Made by a program: the position numbers and the translations under genes. The notes beneath the pieces were generated by a model, which had not been told where the DNA came from, did not search any database, and saw only the letters and a program-made list of their open reading frames with translations. DNA of 20,019 bases, taken from the IMG/VR virus record IMGVR_UViG_3300009061_000007, positions 1 through 20,019 of that record, one strand, 5' to 3'. The DNA comes from a virus. Of this stretch, positions 1 to 9,889 are shown in pieces; position 1 is the stretch's first letter, and every line of letters begins with the position of its first letter.

Positions 1-1
1 C

Positions 2-3000
2 GTTGATCGTGTACCCCGCAGGCACGTAGTCCGCGTCGAAGGTCCCGTCGAAACTGGCCGTACTTCCACCCGAACTTCCACCCGAACTTCCGCCCGACGA
101 GGGGTCGACCCACTGAGTGTTGTAATCCGTGTCGTCGATCTTGGCGAGAACCTGACCGGTTGTACCGCCCACTGGGACGCCTTGACCGTCGGCACCGTCG
201 GCACCCGCGGCGCCAGTCGGGCCAGTCGGGCCAGTCGGGCCAGTCGGGCCGGGGTCACCTTGCGGCCCTGCAGGGCCTGTCGCTCCAGCTGCACCATCCG
301 CACCGTCTGCGCCTGCAGGGCCTTGGATGTTGTCCACCACGGAGTAGGTACCTGCGGTGCGCTCGTAGACGTCGCCCGTATCGGTATCCAGATAGAAATC
401 GCCGTCGGCACCAAGGGCGTTCGACGGGGCGCCTGCACCAGAGCGCCAGACAGATCCATCGGCACCGTCGGCACCGTCGGCACCCGCGGCGCCAGTCGGT
501 CCGGGGTCACCTTGGGGGCCTGCGGGTCCGGGGTCACCTTGGGGGCCTGCGGAGCCTGTCGCACCGGTAGGTCCTTGAGGACCGACGAAAGCCCCTGCGT
601 TGCTGAAACTGCCGCCATTGGCGATCCAGAGGTCTCCGGCGATGATGTAAGCGTCACCGTCCGTCGGAGACCCGGGGAGGTCACCTGTACTCGCCAGCGT
701 GCCGAGAACGGTAATGCCTGCACCGTCTGCACCGTCTGCACCGTCTGCACCTGCTGGGCCAGTCGGTCCCTGAGGGCCGGTCGCCCCCGCCGGCCCTTGG
801 ATGTTATCGACTGCGGAGTACGTACCCGCCGCTTTTTCGTAAACGTCGCCTGTCGCTGTATCGAGGTAAAAGTCGCCGTCCGCACCGAGACCACTCGCCG
901 GAGCACCCGCACCAGATCGCCAAACAGATCCATCAGCACCGGCAGCGCCTGTGGGCCCGGGATCTCCTTGAGGACCTGCAGGGCCTGTTGCACCTGCTGG
1001 ACCGGGGTCACCTTGCGAGCCTGTGGGCCCAGCAGGGCCGCTGGCCACAATGCTGCCGTCCACAGCCTCAAGCTCGATCCAACCGTCAACCTGCGCGCTC
1101 TCGGAGAGGTACCCCGCCAGCTCGAGCGTGTCGCCTTCTACGACATCGATCACCCCGCTGGTGAACATTATGCCGGAGTTGTTGAACCCGGAGACGGGCA
1201 CACCGACAGCCACATCGCCATCGCCGAAGCTGATGTTCGCACCGTTCTTGAAGAACGCCCACTGGTTCGACGTAGGCATCGGGTCGGCGCTGTCTCGACC
1301 GACGAACGCGCGCATCCGTACCCGGGTCACACCTGCAGGGATGGTGAAGACGTCGTCGGCGGCCCCGAGGTTGAGGAAATTGTGCGTGTCGTAGCTCTCG
1401 TTCGACATGGACGTCCTGATCCACGTCCCCGTCGTCGTGATCAGGTTGTTGACGATCTCACCCCGGGCGCCCGCGAAGGGGGTCCCGTTTTCGGCGGCCG
1501 GGCCCTGCGGGCCTTCAGGGCCCTGCGGGCCTTCGGGGCCTTGCGGACCTGTCGCACCTGCGGGGCCTGCGGGGCCTACGAGCGGACCTGCATCGAAAAA
1601 CGTGCCGCCATCCGCGATCCAGACGTTGCCGCCAATCACATACGCATCACCATCCGTCGGAGACCCGGGCAGCTCGCCAGTGTTGTTGAGCACGCCAAGG
1701 ACCGTGAGACCGGTGCCTGTGTCTCCCTGAGGCCCTGCAGGCCCGACAGGGCCCTGAGGCCCCTCAGCACCGACCGGACCCACAGGTCCGGGCACACCTG
1801 TACCGACAACCCAGTCGTTCGGCGCGATCTTGAACAGAGTGATCGTGGAGAAGTCAGGAGCTTCGATGGTGACTGTGTCGCCGTTGATCGTCGCACCTGC
1901 CTCAGGCTCGAACCGCACCGTGTAGTCCGGACCCTTGTTCACGATCGTGAACATCGCGCCGTCGCGGATCGCGCTGGTCGCCTGCGTAGGTAGAGTGATG
2001 GTCAGCTGACCACTCGTCCCGGTCGTGGTCAGTAGGCGCCCAGATGTGTTGTTGTCGACTGTGCCGCTCTCGTTGAGCGTGATGCCTCCCTGATAATCCT
2101 CGACCGGGTAGACGATCCGCGCGTCGGGGTCGCTGGTGCCGTCTGCACCTGCAGGGCCTTCGGGGCCGATGGGGCCTGCAGGACCCTCGGGGCCCTCGGG
2201 ACCGATGGGGCCTACAGGTCCTGTAGGACCGGTCAAGCCGACTGTACCCTGAGGCCCTGCAGGACCCTCGGGGCCTTGGAGGTTGTCAGCTACGGAGTAT
2301 GTGCCTGCTGCACGCTCGTAGACGTCGCCCGTATCGGTATCCAGCCAGAAGTCGCCGTCAACACCTGTACCGTCGTTCGGGACGCCCGGACCAGTCCGCC
2401 AGACAGACCCGTCGGCACCGGCAGCACCGGCAGGGCCTGCGGGGCCGTCAGCACCGGCAGGTCCTTGAGGACCGGTCGCGCCGGGTGCGCCATCGACGCC
2501 ATCCGCACCGTCCGCACCTGCAGGGCCTTGAACCGGCCCCGCGTTGGTGAACGTGCTGGCGTTCGCGACCCAGAGATCACCGTCGATGATGTAGCCGTCG
2601 CCGTCGCTGGGGTTCGAGGGGAGCTCACCAGTGTTGTTCAGCGTGCCAAGGATCAACAGTCCGGTGCCTTGAGGACCTGTCGCTCCCGCCGGTCCAACCG
2701 GTCCAACCGGTCCTTGAGGGCCGATCGGGCCGTCTGCACCAGTCGGACCAACTGGTCCAGCTGGGCCTTGAGGGCCTGTGGTGCCGGTGCTGCCAATCGG
2801 ACCTTGGGGGCCTGTCAAACCTTGAGCACCTTGAGGCCCGGTAGGGCCTTCGGGCCCCACCGGCCCCGGGTCACCTTGCGGGCCGGTAGGGCCTTGGGGG
2901 CCTGCCACGCCGGGGGTGCCGACCGGGCCGACGTCGCCTTCAGGGCCCTGCGGGCCGGTAGGGCCTTCGGGGCCGATGGGGCCTTGCGGGCCGACCGGGC

Positions 3001-3250
3001 CATCTGGACCTTGCGGGCCGGTCGGGCCAGCGGCGCCTGTGTCGCCTTTAGGTCCGGCAGGGCCTTCGGGGCCGATGAGGCCTTGCGGGCCTTGGACGCC
3101 GGGTGGGCCTGAGGGCCCTTGCGGGCCTTGCGGGCCCTCAGGTCCTGTAGGTCCTTGCGAGCCGCCTGTACTCACAGTGAGAGCCGTCTCATCCGTCTCC
3201 AAGGTGACCGCGTTGGTCTGCGTCGACGTTATGACCGTGACTGTGCTCAT
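2..3250 (-). CDS. Collagen-like modular tail fibre / receptor-binding protein (partial, runs off the left edge)
   Basis: An open frame of 1083 codons begins at ATG 3250 and is still open at the window edge, so the C-terminus is missing. After about 30 non-repetitive residues ([13 protein letters not shown]...) the protein is mostly G-x-y collagen triplets such as GPQGPEGPT. These are interrupted by three copies of a module ending GDxYIIxGDLWVA (about residues 195-238, 511-555, 844-888), three copies of a GSVWRxGxGxP...DGDFxLDTxTGDVYE module (about 271-326, 771-820, 928-977), a beta-rich domain (about 370-485) and a C1q/TNF-like beta domain (about 584-740). Near the edge a [20 protein letters not shown] segment appears, which is common in phage tail fibres. 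The start overlaps the previous stop (ATGA), with GAGGTG upstream. Host recognition is inferred from the architecture; whether it forms a trimeric fibre or decorates the tail base cannot be seen. Confidence 0.85.
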   Translation of the reverse strand, partial: MSTVTVITSTQTNAVTLETDETALTVSTGGSQGPTGPEGPQGPQGPSGPPGVQGPQGLIGPEGPAGPKGDTGAAGPTGPQGPDGPVGPQGPIGPEGPTGPQGPEGDVGPVGTPGVAGPQGPTGPQGDPGPVGPEGPTGPQGAQGLTGPQGPIGSTGTTGPQGPAGPVGPTGADGPIGPQGPVGPVGPAGATGPQGTGLLILGTLNNTGELPSNPSDGDGYIIDGDLWVANASTFTNAGPVQGPAGADGADGVDGAPGATGPQGPAGADGPAGPAGAAGADGSVWRTGPGVPNDGTGVDGDFWLDTDTGDVYERAAGTYSVADNLQGPEGPAGPQGTVGLTGPTGPVGPIGPEGPEGPAGPIGPEGPAGADGTSDPDARIVYPVEDYQGGITLNESGTVDNNTSGRLLTTTGTSGQLTITLPTQATSAIRDGAMFTIVNKGPDYTVRFEPEAGATINGDTVTIEAPDFSTITLFKIAPNDWVVGTGVPGPVGPVGAEGPQGPVGPAGPQGDTGTGLTVLGVLNNTGELPGSPTDGDAYVIGGNVWIADGGTFFDAGPLVGPAGPAGATGPQGPEGPQGPEGPQGPAAENGTPFAGARGEIVNNLITTTGTWIRTSMSNESYDTHNFLNLGAADDVFTIPAGVTRVRMRAFVGRDSADPMPTSNQWAFFKNGANISFGDGDVAVGVPVSGFNNSGIMFTSGVIDVVEGDTLELAGYLSESAQVDGWIELEAVDGSIVASGPAGPTGSQGDPGPAGATGPAGPQGDPGPTGAAGADGSVWRSGAGAPASGLGADGDFYLDTATGDVYEKAAGTYSAVDNIQGPAGATGPQGPTGPAGADGADGADGAGITVLGTLASTGDLPGSPTDGDAYIIAGDLWIANGGSFSNAGAFVGPQGPTGATGSAGPQGDPGPAGPQGDPGPTGAAGADGADGADGSVWRSGAGAPSNALGADGDFYLDTDTGDVYERTAGTYSVVDNIQGPAGADGADGAAGATGPAGPQGDPGPTGPTGPTGPTGAAGADGADGQGVPVGGTTGQVLAKIDDTDYNTQWVDPSSGGSSGGSSGGSTASFDGTFDADYVPAGYTIN
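185..250. repeat. Collagen-triplet tandem repeat (GCCAGTCGG x4) with flanking segment duplicated elsewhere
   Basis: The 9-bp unit GCCAGTCGG is repeated exactly four times at 212-247 and encodes consecutive Gly-Pro-Thr triplets on the minus strand. The 36 bases at 185-220 recur identically at 464-499. All repeats are multiples of 3, so copy-number changes keep the fibre in frame. Confidence 0.85.
500..552. repeat. Exact 27-bp tandem duplication in the fibre gene
   Basis: The sequence beginning TCCGGGGTCACCTTGG at 500 is repeated immediately at 527, identical for 26 bases. It encodes a duplicated QGDPGPAGP-type collagen segment. Identity at silent positions points to a recent slippage or unequal-exchange event. 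Confidence 0.85.
720..746. repeat. GCACCGTCT x3 microrepeat (Gly-Ala-Asp triplets)
   Basis: Three exact 9-bp units encode repeated GAD triplets on the minus strand within the collagen-like fibre. The same unit also occurs singly at other places in the gene. Confidence 0.75.
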
Positions 3251-3603
3251 TCCTTGGTCACCTCAGGATCGACGCGCACGCGGCCCTTCAGCAATCGAAC
3301 GACGCGCCCGCTAGGAAACAGTAGCTCCAAGTCATACACACCTCGCAGTCTTCCGGGAAGAGCTGCCGTATCAGCCGCAGGGATCTCGACGTCGACAACT
3401 CCGGTGAGCGGGTCCACCGTAACGCCTCCGAGGGTGTCACTGTCGACGCTGAGAACCGCCTCATCAGATGTGTACCTCTTGCGGACTTGCATCCGAGCGA
3501 GAACGTCTGTGAGATCGACCGGGCTGCCGCCGTCGGTCCATGTGGCCGTGAGCTCGAACGTCGCGCCCTGCTCGATGACGATGTTATGCGTAGCCGCGCC
3601 CAT
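3247..3603 (-). CDS. Small virion-associated protein preceding the tail fibre (conserved phage type)
   Basis: This encodes 118 residues. The pattern of an N-terminal [18 protein letters not shown] strand, then [16 protein letters not shown], and finally [20 protein letters not shown] is one I recognise from short beta-rich proteins encoded beside tail-fibre genes in many phages; no enzymatic motif is present. It probably adopts an all-beta, immunoglobulin-like fold and may join the fibre to the tail, but that role is inferred from position only. The ATG at 3603 lies five bases after the stop of the giant protein, whose final codons (AGGTGA) supply the ribosome binding site, so translation is probably coupled. 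Its own stop overlaps the fibre start by the ATGA arrangement. Confidence 0.65.
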   Translation of the reverse strand: MGAATHNIVIEQGATFELTATWTDGGSPVDLTDVLARMQVRKRYTSDEAVLSVDSDTLGGVTVDPLTGVVDVEIPAADTAALPGRLRGVYDLELLFPSGRVVRLLKGRVRVDPEVTKE

Positions 3604-3607
3604 GGGG

Positions 3608-6600
3608 TCACCTCGTGTTCATGAAGCCGGTCATCTCTTGACCGCGCTGGTCCGTAGCCCTGACGCCCAGCGGAGCGCCGATCAGGCGGGCCAGTTCTTG
3701 CCTGCTAGCTGCTTGTCCCACAGATCGTGACACATTGGGAAGTATTCTGAAAGATGGATCGACACCTTGGTCGAACTCGCCCGCCTCAGCGATGGCTTCT
3801 CGTAGCGCCTCGCTGTTCCCGGTCAGCACCGCGTTCTGGATGCGCTTCCGGATCGCGGTTGCGTCGCGCGTGATCGAGCCACGACGGATCGACTGGGCGA
3901 AGTTCGCCTCGCTGTATTCAGCGCGCTGCGCTGGGCTCAGACCGAGCAGCTGGAAGACGATGTCGGACGTCGTCGGGTCCATCGGCAAGATATTGTTCCG
4001 GCTGTCGGTAAAGCCATCCGTGCCTAGCTTGACGGCGTTCAGCGGGTTACGCAGGCCGAGGGGGAGCGCCGTGCGCAGACCCTCGAAAAAGTTACCATCG
4101 ACGATCTGGTTGCCGCCCATGATCATATCCGAGAGCATCTGAGGTGCGGAGCCGTAGCTCCGCTCCGTCATGGCCCCGAACGCTTCGTCGAACCGACGTC
4201 GATCCGCGATCAGCTGCGAGAAGGGTAGAATATCTGCGGCGCCGATCCGCTGAGAAATGTCGAAGCCCGCGGCTCGCGGAAGGCCTCGCGCCATAACCTC
4301 CGCGACATCTTCACCGAACGTATCTGCAAGGAAGTTGCGATACGCGATCTTCACTTGGAACGGCTCTTCGCTATCGTCGAGCAGATCCCCAAGGCCGTCG
4401 ATAAGCCGCGCAACGATCGTTACGAACGGCAATCCAAGTGATCCTGCGAGCGTGCCCATCGCCACGAGGTGTGATCCCAGCCAGCGGCGGGCCTGCGCAC
4501 GCGTCGCTGGGTCACCATCTCTGATCCCGAGAGCCATGCCGAACTCGCGGAAATACTTCTCGTTCATGTAGAACTGGAACGAGAGGAATGCCGTCGCCAG
4601 CGGTGTTGCCTCTTTGATGATGCCGCGACGGCCAAACGCCCTTGCCCGGTTGCTCTCCGAGTAGTTGAACAGGCTTTCGTGAATGACCTCTTTCGCCAGA
4701 GCACGCTGCCCATCAATGTCTTGGCCCTTCGAGATCGCAACGTCGCGCGACGCCAGTGCCGCCACCAGACGTGTCGTCATCTCAAGGTAGTAGCTGCCCG
4801 AGGCCGACCAGCGCATGACTACGTCGAACTTACCGGAGTTCTGACCCTCCGCGGCCCGACCCAACGCACGAGCCGCCGACCCGATGTCGATCGACCCGGT
4901 GTTGACCATGTACATGACAAAGTCTTTGATCTCTTGGTCAGTTCTCGGGTCCGGGTCCAGCTGGATCGTCCGGAGAACCTCCGTCGTAATCGTCGGGTCA
5001 GCGCCGTGCTCCTTGAAGCCCTGCTGCTTCGCGATCGCCATCGTGGCCTTCACGATCTTCGACGCCGGGTCAACCGACTTCATCAGCGACTGTTGCGCGC
5101 GGCGCCAGCTGACCCCTGCCTTGACGAGCTCAGGCCATGTATTGGTCTGGACCTGCGTAATCTGCGTCAGCCAGTAGCCGGGGTTCATCGCGAGGAAGTA
5201 GTTGTGGTTGAACGCCCGAGCACCGTCGAAGAAGCCGGAAAGCGCGCTGTCAGGGCTCTCCTGCTCACGCGCATACAGCTCGCGCAGGATCGAGGTCTTT
5301 GCCCAGACATCGGGACCCTGCGCGTCCCGTACCTGCGCCTCCATGGTTGTCAGTGCCTCGCCGATCATATCGGAAGCCATCCGCGACGCGGTGGATGTGG
5401 CCGCGATCTGCTGGCGCTGCGCATACGCACGGACCATGTCTTTGTCATAACCCGCGCGGAATTTCCTTTGCGCCATGACCTTGGCAGCTGACCTGTCAGG
5501 GAGGCGGTTCAGGTATGCGGCCCGAAGATCTTCCTTGACCTTCGACAGGTACTTCCTCTTCGCGTCGAGGGTCTTCTGGTCCTCACCGGCCACCGGCTGG
5601 TTCATCTGCGAAATCTCGGCCTCCAATGCCTCCACCGTGCGCCGCGCGCTCTCCGGGAGTAGGTTGGCCTGATCGACTGTGCCAGTGTTCGGCTCTTGTG
5701 TGACATACCCTCCGGGCATGAGCTCTCGCGCCATTGCGATAAGGTCGTTCGCACCCGAGCGGTTCTCGGTACGGATGAACACGCTCGCACCGTCGGCATT
5801 CTCGTTGAGCGCGATGTTGTGGAAGCCACGAGCGTCCAATGCCTTTGACACCGCCTCCCGGGCCCGGGGATCGACAACTCGCTTGCCTCCCGGGCCGACG
5901 ACAGTCTTCAACTTGAACGTCGTGTAGTAATCCCCGAAGCGACCGATGTGGAAGTAGGGGTACTGCTCCATCTGGCGAAGCTGACCCTTCGTCTTCCCGA
6001 TCTGGCTCTCCACCGCACCCATCAGCGTGCTGACCGCTCCAGCATCTGGTTGGCCTTGCTGCCGCGTCTTGTTCGCAGCCAAGAACCTCTCCGCCTGTGC
6101 GAGAAGGGTCTCAGCCTCGTTCCTCCAGAACTCCCTCACGGTGCTGGGATTGTCTTGGCTCTTGGCGCTTTCAACGAACTTTCGCACCGGGTTATGCTGC
6201 GCGGCCGGAATGTTGGCGCGGAGCTCCGGGATCTCCCGGATCGCGTCATACAGGTCCAGTGTGTGCTGCTGGAAGTAGGTCGCCTCGTTCATGGCGATCA
6301 TGTCGTCGTAGACCTTACGGCCCCCGTCGCGGCCCAGCCGTACCCATGCTGCACGTGCCTCGGCGTACTCGCCGCGAAGCTCCACGCGCTCCTGCGGTGA
6401 CAGGTGATCATGCGCCTCCAAGGGCTTCCGAGGGTCGAGCCGCACGAAGGTCGCATTCATCAGGGTCTGAGTATCTTTCTGAGCCTTGGACGAGAGCTTA
6501 CCCAGATTGTCATGAGGGATCTGCCCAAGGCGCGACAATATCTGCTGCACAGATGTGCGCAGAGCACGTGCCTCCGAGAAATACGTCACCGCACTCGTAT

Positions 6601-9600
6601 CGCGCCCGCTGGCCGTTTTCATGGGGAACAGGTTGCCGTAGCGGCTGACGATGTCCCCTAGCGACTGGATGTACAGAGCACCTGCACGCAGGTTCTCGGA
6701 CGCGTCCTGACGGAACCACTTCCACGCACCTTGTGCCCCCTGCTCAGCAACCTTCATAATCCGGCCAATCGCGGTCGAGTTGCCTTGCGGTGTGTCAGGG
6801 AGACCACCCACTGCGCCGAGCGATAGGCGCAGAACCTGCGTCGAGGTGTTCGGGTCGCCGTAGGTCTGGGCAGTATCCAAGATCGCCGGTGCCTCCGGCA
6901 TCGAGTTCATCCGGATCTCAGCAGGCGCCGGACGTTTGCCGACATTGACACCCTCACCGCGCATCGCACGCCGGTGCGCCTCAGCCAAGATCGCGGTGAG
7001 TTCGTTGTCACTGATCGCTTTACTCTTCAACCTCAAGAGGCGTGCGTACTTCCGTATGACCTGCTTCATGCGCTGCAAGTAAGATACCCGGATCGGGCCG
7101 CTCTCGGCCTTGACCGCGATAGCCTCCTCGACCTGCACCCACAGGGGCATCTGGCCATAAAACTCCATCGCCTCAGGACCGACCGCGACCATCCACTGCT
7201 CGTGCATCTCCTTCAGCGCCGGGCTGTTCTCGTACAGGTCCATGATAGCTTTGGCTCGGTCTTGGCCGAACATCGCGGCCATCCCACGGTGCCCGAGCAC
7301 CTCGTGGAACAGCAGCGCTACCGCGTCCTCCTTCGTTTTGACCCTGTCCGCGAAGATCGCGACTGAGCCGTTGTCCGACGCCATCGCGTTGGTACCTTCA
7401 TCCACCATCTCGGAGATCGGGCGCAGCCTGCCGCCTTGGCTGAGATCTCGCGACTGCTCGGTCGCAACCTCGACAGGTAGTGCCGCAGGGTTGGCAACCA
7501 CATAGACATTCGTGTCTGCCATGCCGATCCGGGACATGGCCTGCTGGACCGCGCCCTTGACCTGCTGTGTGCGTACCGGGCCCGGCGGAGCCGTGACGTT
7601 CGTCCCTTCGACGTTGAGGGGTCCCCGACGCTGCATCAGGAAGCCTGCCTCAACATCTCGGCTCTCCCGGACCGCTGTGATCGCTGCGTCCAGCTTGCGC
7701 CCAACGGGCTGGGTGCCATTGAACCACTGCCCATCCCGACGCTCCAACGTCACAGGGGCGCCGCGGGTGAAGCTGACCGTGACGCCGGAGCCTTCGATCT
7801 TGCGCCCGGTGATCTCTGTGGGCCGGATTTCCTGCTCCATCCGGGCGCGCTCTGCCTGCGTGAATTGCTGCTCTTGCTGATCCATCTCAGCTCGACGTGC
7901 CAGCCGTGCACGCTGAGCGCTGTTGAGCGCCTCTGCGAACACTGTTCCGAACGAGCCTTCCGCCTCTGCGGGGGTCAGCGCCGCCTGCTGCTCGCTGCTC
8001 AGCTCTGCGGGAAGGTCTGTGTACCGATCGACCCACGAAGGGCCGTCCTCGGGGTTGGCGGCAAACGCCTCTCGTAGAGACGGCGCACCGTCGGGATCGC
8101 CCACGAGGGCAGCTTTGTCGGCCTCAGCCTCAAGTCGCTTCGCTCGACGATCACGGGCGTCCTGAAGTCGCTGCTTGGTATTGACCAGCTCTGTAACCCG
8201 CGCGTCTGCCTTCTGCCGTGCCTGCATCGCTTCCGCGTAAGCCTGAACACCCTCAGCAGACTGAAGGTCGGCAGCCCGAGGGAGCTCAATGGTGTCGCGA
8301 GCCTGCTGTGCCTGAGCAATTTCCGCGTCCAGATCGCGACCCATGCCCATACCTTCCGCGAGCTTCTCGGTCGGCCCGTCAGAGGTTTCGGTCTCCACAG
8401 CCTCGACGACTTCGTCATAGAGCTCCTCCATTGTGCGGGATCTGGATTGCTTCTCGAACTTCGTACCCTTCGGCAGACCCATCCGGCGAGCTTCTGCGAA
8501 GAGCTCAGCGCGCGCCGGGTTCTGAAGAGCGGTCCGGGACTGAGACGGCGGCGCGTTCGGGCGGATCATCGACAACTGTGGGTCGGCGGTCGTCTGCGCA
8601 TCACGCCGACGAAGCTCTGTCTGAAGAGCTGTCTGGAGCTGAATATCTTGCGGCGAGAGCTCGTCCTGCTGGCTCAGCGCACGTAGCGTCTGGTTCAGGT
8701 TTTGCTTGGTCTGCCCTTCGAACAGTGCAGCGGTATCGATCGCCTGAGGGGCGACCTCCAGCTCACGAAGCTCGGCCTCCGCGCGCAGCTGTGGGATCAT
8801 CTGGTTGATCGGGCCATCAGGGTCGCTGATTGCCGCTGTCTGCGCCGCCTGCAAAGCCTGCACAAGATCGACGTTGCTCACCTCCGCGAACGGACGCTGC
8901 GGCTCCGTGACCGTGTCCCCAAACAGATCAACAGGTGCCGCAGCATCCGCCGCCGGCTGTGCGCTGGCGGGCGTCAGCGCGTTATCGACCCGACTGATCA
9001 GGTCGTCGTTTGTTGTGCCCGCCACTCGCTCCTGAGGTCTCAAGGCTATGCCTGCAGCCGAGCCCCCGCCAGCGAGTGTCCCACCAAGGATCGAACCAGC
9101 CAGACCGGCAATCGCCAGATCTTGGATGGCTTCCCTGCTCGTGAGATCTTGTCCGGCCTGTACTCGGGTAGCAGCTTGCTGGCTGGCTTCCGTCGCACCT
9201 TCGATACCTGCACCCTGCACCGTCGCACGACCGACCTGCCGCGCACCTTCTCGTGAGAAGAGCGTGGTCGCCTGACGACCTGCCCGCGTCACCAGCCGGG
9301 CCTGTATCACACCACCAAGGGTTTCAAGCGCCGACTGTCCTACAGCCGTGCCGAACGCGGCGCCTTCATCTACCGGTGTGTCGACCCCCAGTCGAACGTT
9401 CTCGGCCTTCTGTGCCTCACGGTTCTCACCAGCGAGCTGCCCGTAGTTGAACAGGAACGACGCCGCAGTACCGAGGCCGAAGCCGATAGCGGTACCTCCG
9501 GGGCCTAGCGCAGTGCCGGCAGCAGCGCCCGCGGCCGGTAGACCTGCACTCGCAGCCAGTTGAGGTGCGTTCTCGCTGAGGATACTCCCGAGGAAGGTGG

Positions 9601-9886
9601 CGATGCCGTCACCCTCCATCGCCCGGGAGGCGTCGATCTCAGCTTGGTTGCGCGCGACCGACCCTGCACCATAGGTGCTCAGAGCCTGAGTACCGGTCGT
9701 GTTACCCAGACCTTCGATAGTCGTCCCGAGGTTCCGCTGGATCGCGTCAAATCCACGACCGAGACCCCGGCTCAGCACAGTGCCGGGCGCGTTATCCCAT
9801 CGCCGTTGGATGTTGGGGTCCGGCAAGCCTCGGCCCCCGCCTGCGAAGACAGAGGTGAATTGACCGGTGAACGGGTCTGTTGTCAC
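3608..9886 (-). CDS. Giant internal virion / large polyvalent protein with a zinc metallopeptidase motif
   Basis: This 2092-residue protein takes up nearly a third of the window. The N-terminus has Gly/Ala-rich, membrane-like stretches (about residues 100-145 and 256-283), as in ejected internal proteins. Charged Gln/Ala/Arg-rich helices, probably coiled coil, follow at about 515-600. A HEVLGH motif lies at 861-866 with EEA at 920-922 as a possible third zinc ligand, an HExxH metallopeptidase signature. A YFHIGRFGDYY segment occurs near 1311. The C-terminal third (NPGYWLTQITQVQTN; NYSESNRARAFGRR near 1741; a hydrophobic segment at about 1806-1836; GLPRAAGFDISQRIGAADIL) resembles domains of large polyvalent proteins of phages. 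No lytic transglycosylase or RNA polymerase motif was seen. The start is GTG at 9886 with GGAG six bases upstream, three bases after the previous stop. Delivery into the host with the DNA is inferred. Confidence 0.75.
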   Translation of the reverse strand: MTTDPFTGQFTSVFAGGGRGLPDPNIQRRWDNAPGTVLSRGLGRGFDAIQRNLGTTIEGLGNTTGTQALSTYGAGSVARNQAEIDASRAMEGDGIATFLGSILSENAPQLAASAGLPAAGAAAGTALGPGGTAIGFGLGTAASFLFNYGQLAGENREAQKAENVRLGVDTPVDEGAAFGTAVGQSALETLGGVIQARLVTRAGRQATTLFSREGARQVGRATVQGAGIEGATEASQQAATRVQAGQDLTSREAIQDLAIAGLAGSILGGTLAGGGSAAGIALRPQERVAGTTNDDLISRVDNALTPASAQPAADAAAPVDLFGDTVTEPQRPFAEVSNVDLVQALQAAQTAAISDPDGPINQMIPQLRAEAELRELEVAPQAIDTAALFEGQTKQNLNQTLRALSQQDELSPQDIQLQTALQTELRRRDAQTTADPQLSMIRPNAPPSQSRTALQNPARAELFAEARRMGLPKGTKFEKQSRSRTMEELYDEVVEAVETETSDGPTEKLAEGMGMGRDLDAEIAQAQQARDTIELPRAADLQSAEGVQAYAEAMQARQKADARVTELVNTKQRLQDARDRRAKRLEAEADKAALVGDPDGAPSLREAFAANPEDGPSWVDRYTDLPAELSSEQQAALTPAEAEGSFGTVFAEALNSAQRARLARRAEMDQQEQQFTQAERARMEQEIRPTEITGRKIEGSGVTVSFTRGAPVTLERRDGQWFNGTQPVGRKLDAAITAVRESRDVEAGFLMQRRGPLNVEGTNVTAPPGPVRTQQVKGAVQQAMSRIGMADTNVYVVANPAALPVEVATEQSRDLSQGGRLRPISEMVDEGTNAMASDNGSVAIFADRVKTKEDAVALLFHEVLGHRGMAAMFGQDRAKAIMDLYENSPALKEMHEQWMVAVGPEAMEFYGQMPLWVQVEEAIAVKAESGPIRVSYLQRMKQVIRKYARLLRLKSKAISDNELTAILAEAHRRAMRGEGVNVGKRPAPAEIRMNSMPEAPAILDTAQTYGDPNTSTQVLRLSLGAVGGLPDTPQGNSTAIGRIMKVAEQGAQGAWKWFRQDASENLRAGALYIQSLGDIVSRYGNLFPMKTASGRDTSAVTYFSEARALRTSVQQILSRLGQIPHDNLGKLSSKAQKDTQTLMNATFVRLDPRKPLEAHDHLSPQERVELRGEYAEARAAWVRLGRDGGRKVYDDMIAMNEATYFQQHTLDLYDAIREIPELRANIPAAQHNPVRKFVESAKSQDNPSTVREFWRNEAETLLAQAERFLAANKTRQQGQPDAGAVSTLMGAVESQIGKTKGQLRQMEQYPYFHIGRFGDYYTTFKLKTVVGPGGKRVVDPRAREAVSKALDARGFHNIALNENADGASVFIRTENRSGANDLIAMARELMPGGYVTQEPNTGTVDQANLLPESARRTVEALEAEISQMNQPVAGEDQKTLDAKRKYLSKVKEDLRAAYLNRLPDRSAAKVMAQRKFRAGYDKDMVRAYAQRQQIAATSTASRMASDMIGEALTTMEAQVRDAQGPDVWAKTSILRELYAREQESPDSALSGFFDGARAFNHNYFLAMNPGYWLTQITQVQTNTWPELVKAGVSWRRAQQSLMKSVDPASKIVKATMAIAKQQGFKEHGADPTITTEVLRTIQLDPDPRTDQEIKDFVMYMVNTGSIDIGSAARALGRAAEGQNSGKFDVVMRWSASGSYYLEMTTRLVAALASRDVAISKGQDIDGQRALAKEVIHESLFNYSESNRARAFGRRGIIKEATPLATAFLSFQFYMNEKYFREFGMALGIRDGDPATRAQARRWLGSHLVAMGTLAGSLGLPFVTIVARLIDGLGDLLDDSEEPFQVKIAYRNFLADTFGEDVAEVMARGLPRAAGFDISQRIGAADILPFSQLIADRRRFDEAFGAMTERSYGSAPQMLSDMIMGGNQIVDGNFFEGLRTALPLGLRNPLNAVKLGTDGFTDSRNNILPMDPTTSDIVFQLLGLSPAQRAEYSEANFAQSIRRGSITRDATAIRKRIQNAVLTGNSEALREAIAEAGEFDQGVDPSFRILPNVSRSVGQAASRQELARLIGAPLGVRATDQRGQEMTGFMNTR

Positions 9887-9889
9887 AAA

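Noticed and set aside
185-746. Short direct repeats considered as a CRISPR array
   Set aside because: Repeats are 9 or 27 bases in tandem, coding and in frame with collagen triplets; there are no unique spacers of uniform length.
182-1993. Long plus-strand open frame (603 codons) rich in Arg, Thr, Cys and Ala
   Set aside because: It is the antisense of the collagen-like fibre; Gly-Pro codon repeats suppress stops on the opposite strand. It has no ribosome binding site or domain, and the minus frame gives an unmistakable modular fibre.
2276-3112. Plus-strand open frame of 278 codons with CGACRAxRALRAG-like repeats
   Set aside because: Same antisense effect of collagen triplets; low-complexity, no initiation signal.
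4679-5491. Plus-strand open frame of 270 codons inside the giant protein gene
   Set aside because: Antisense shadow in GC-rich DNA; composition is His/Arg/Leu-rich with no recognisable motif, while the minus frame is continuous over 6 kb.
3608-9886. Possible N4-type virion RNA polymerase in the giant protein
   Set aside because: The size is suggestive, but no T7-like polymerase motifs were found; the C-terminal third matches polyvalent-protein patterns instead.
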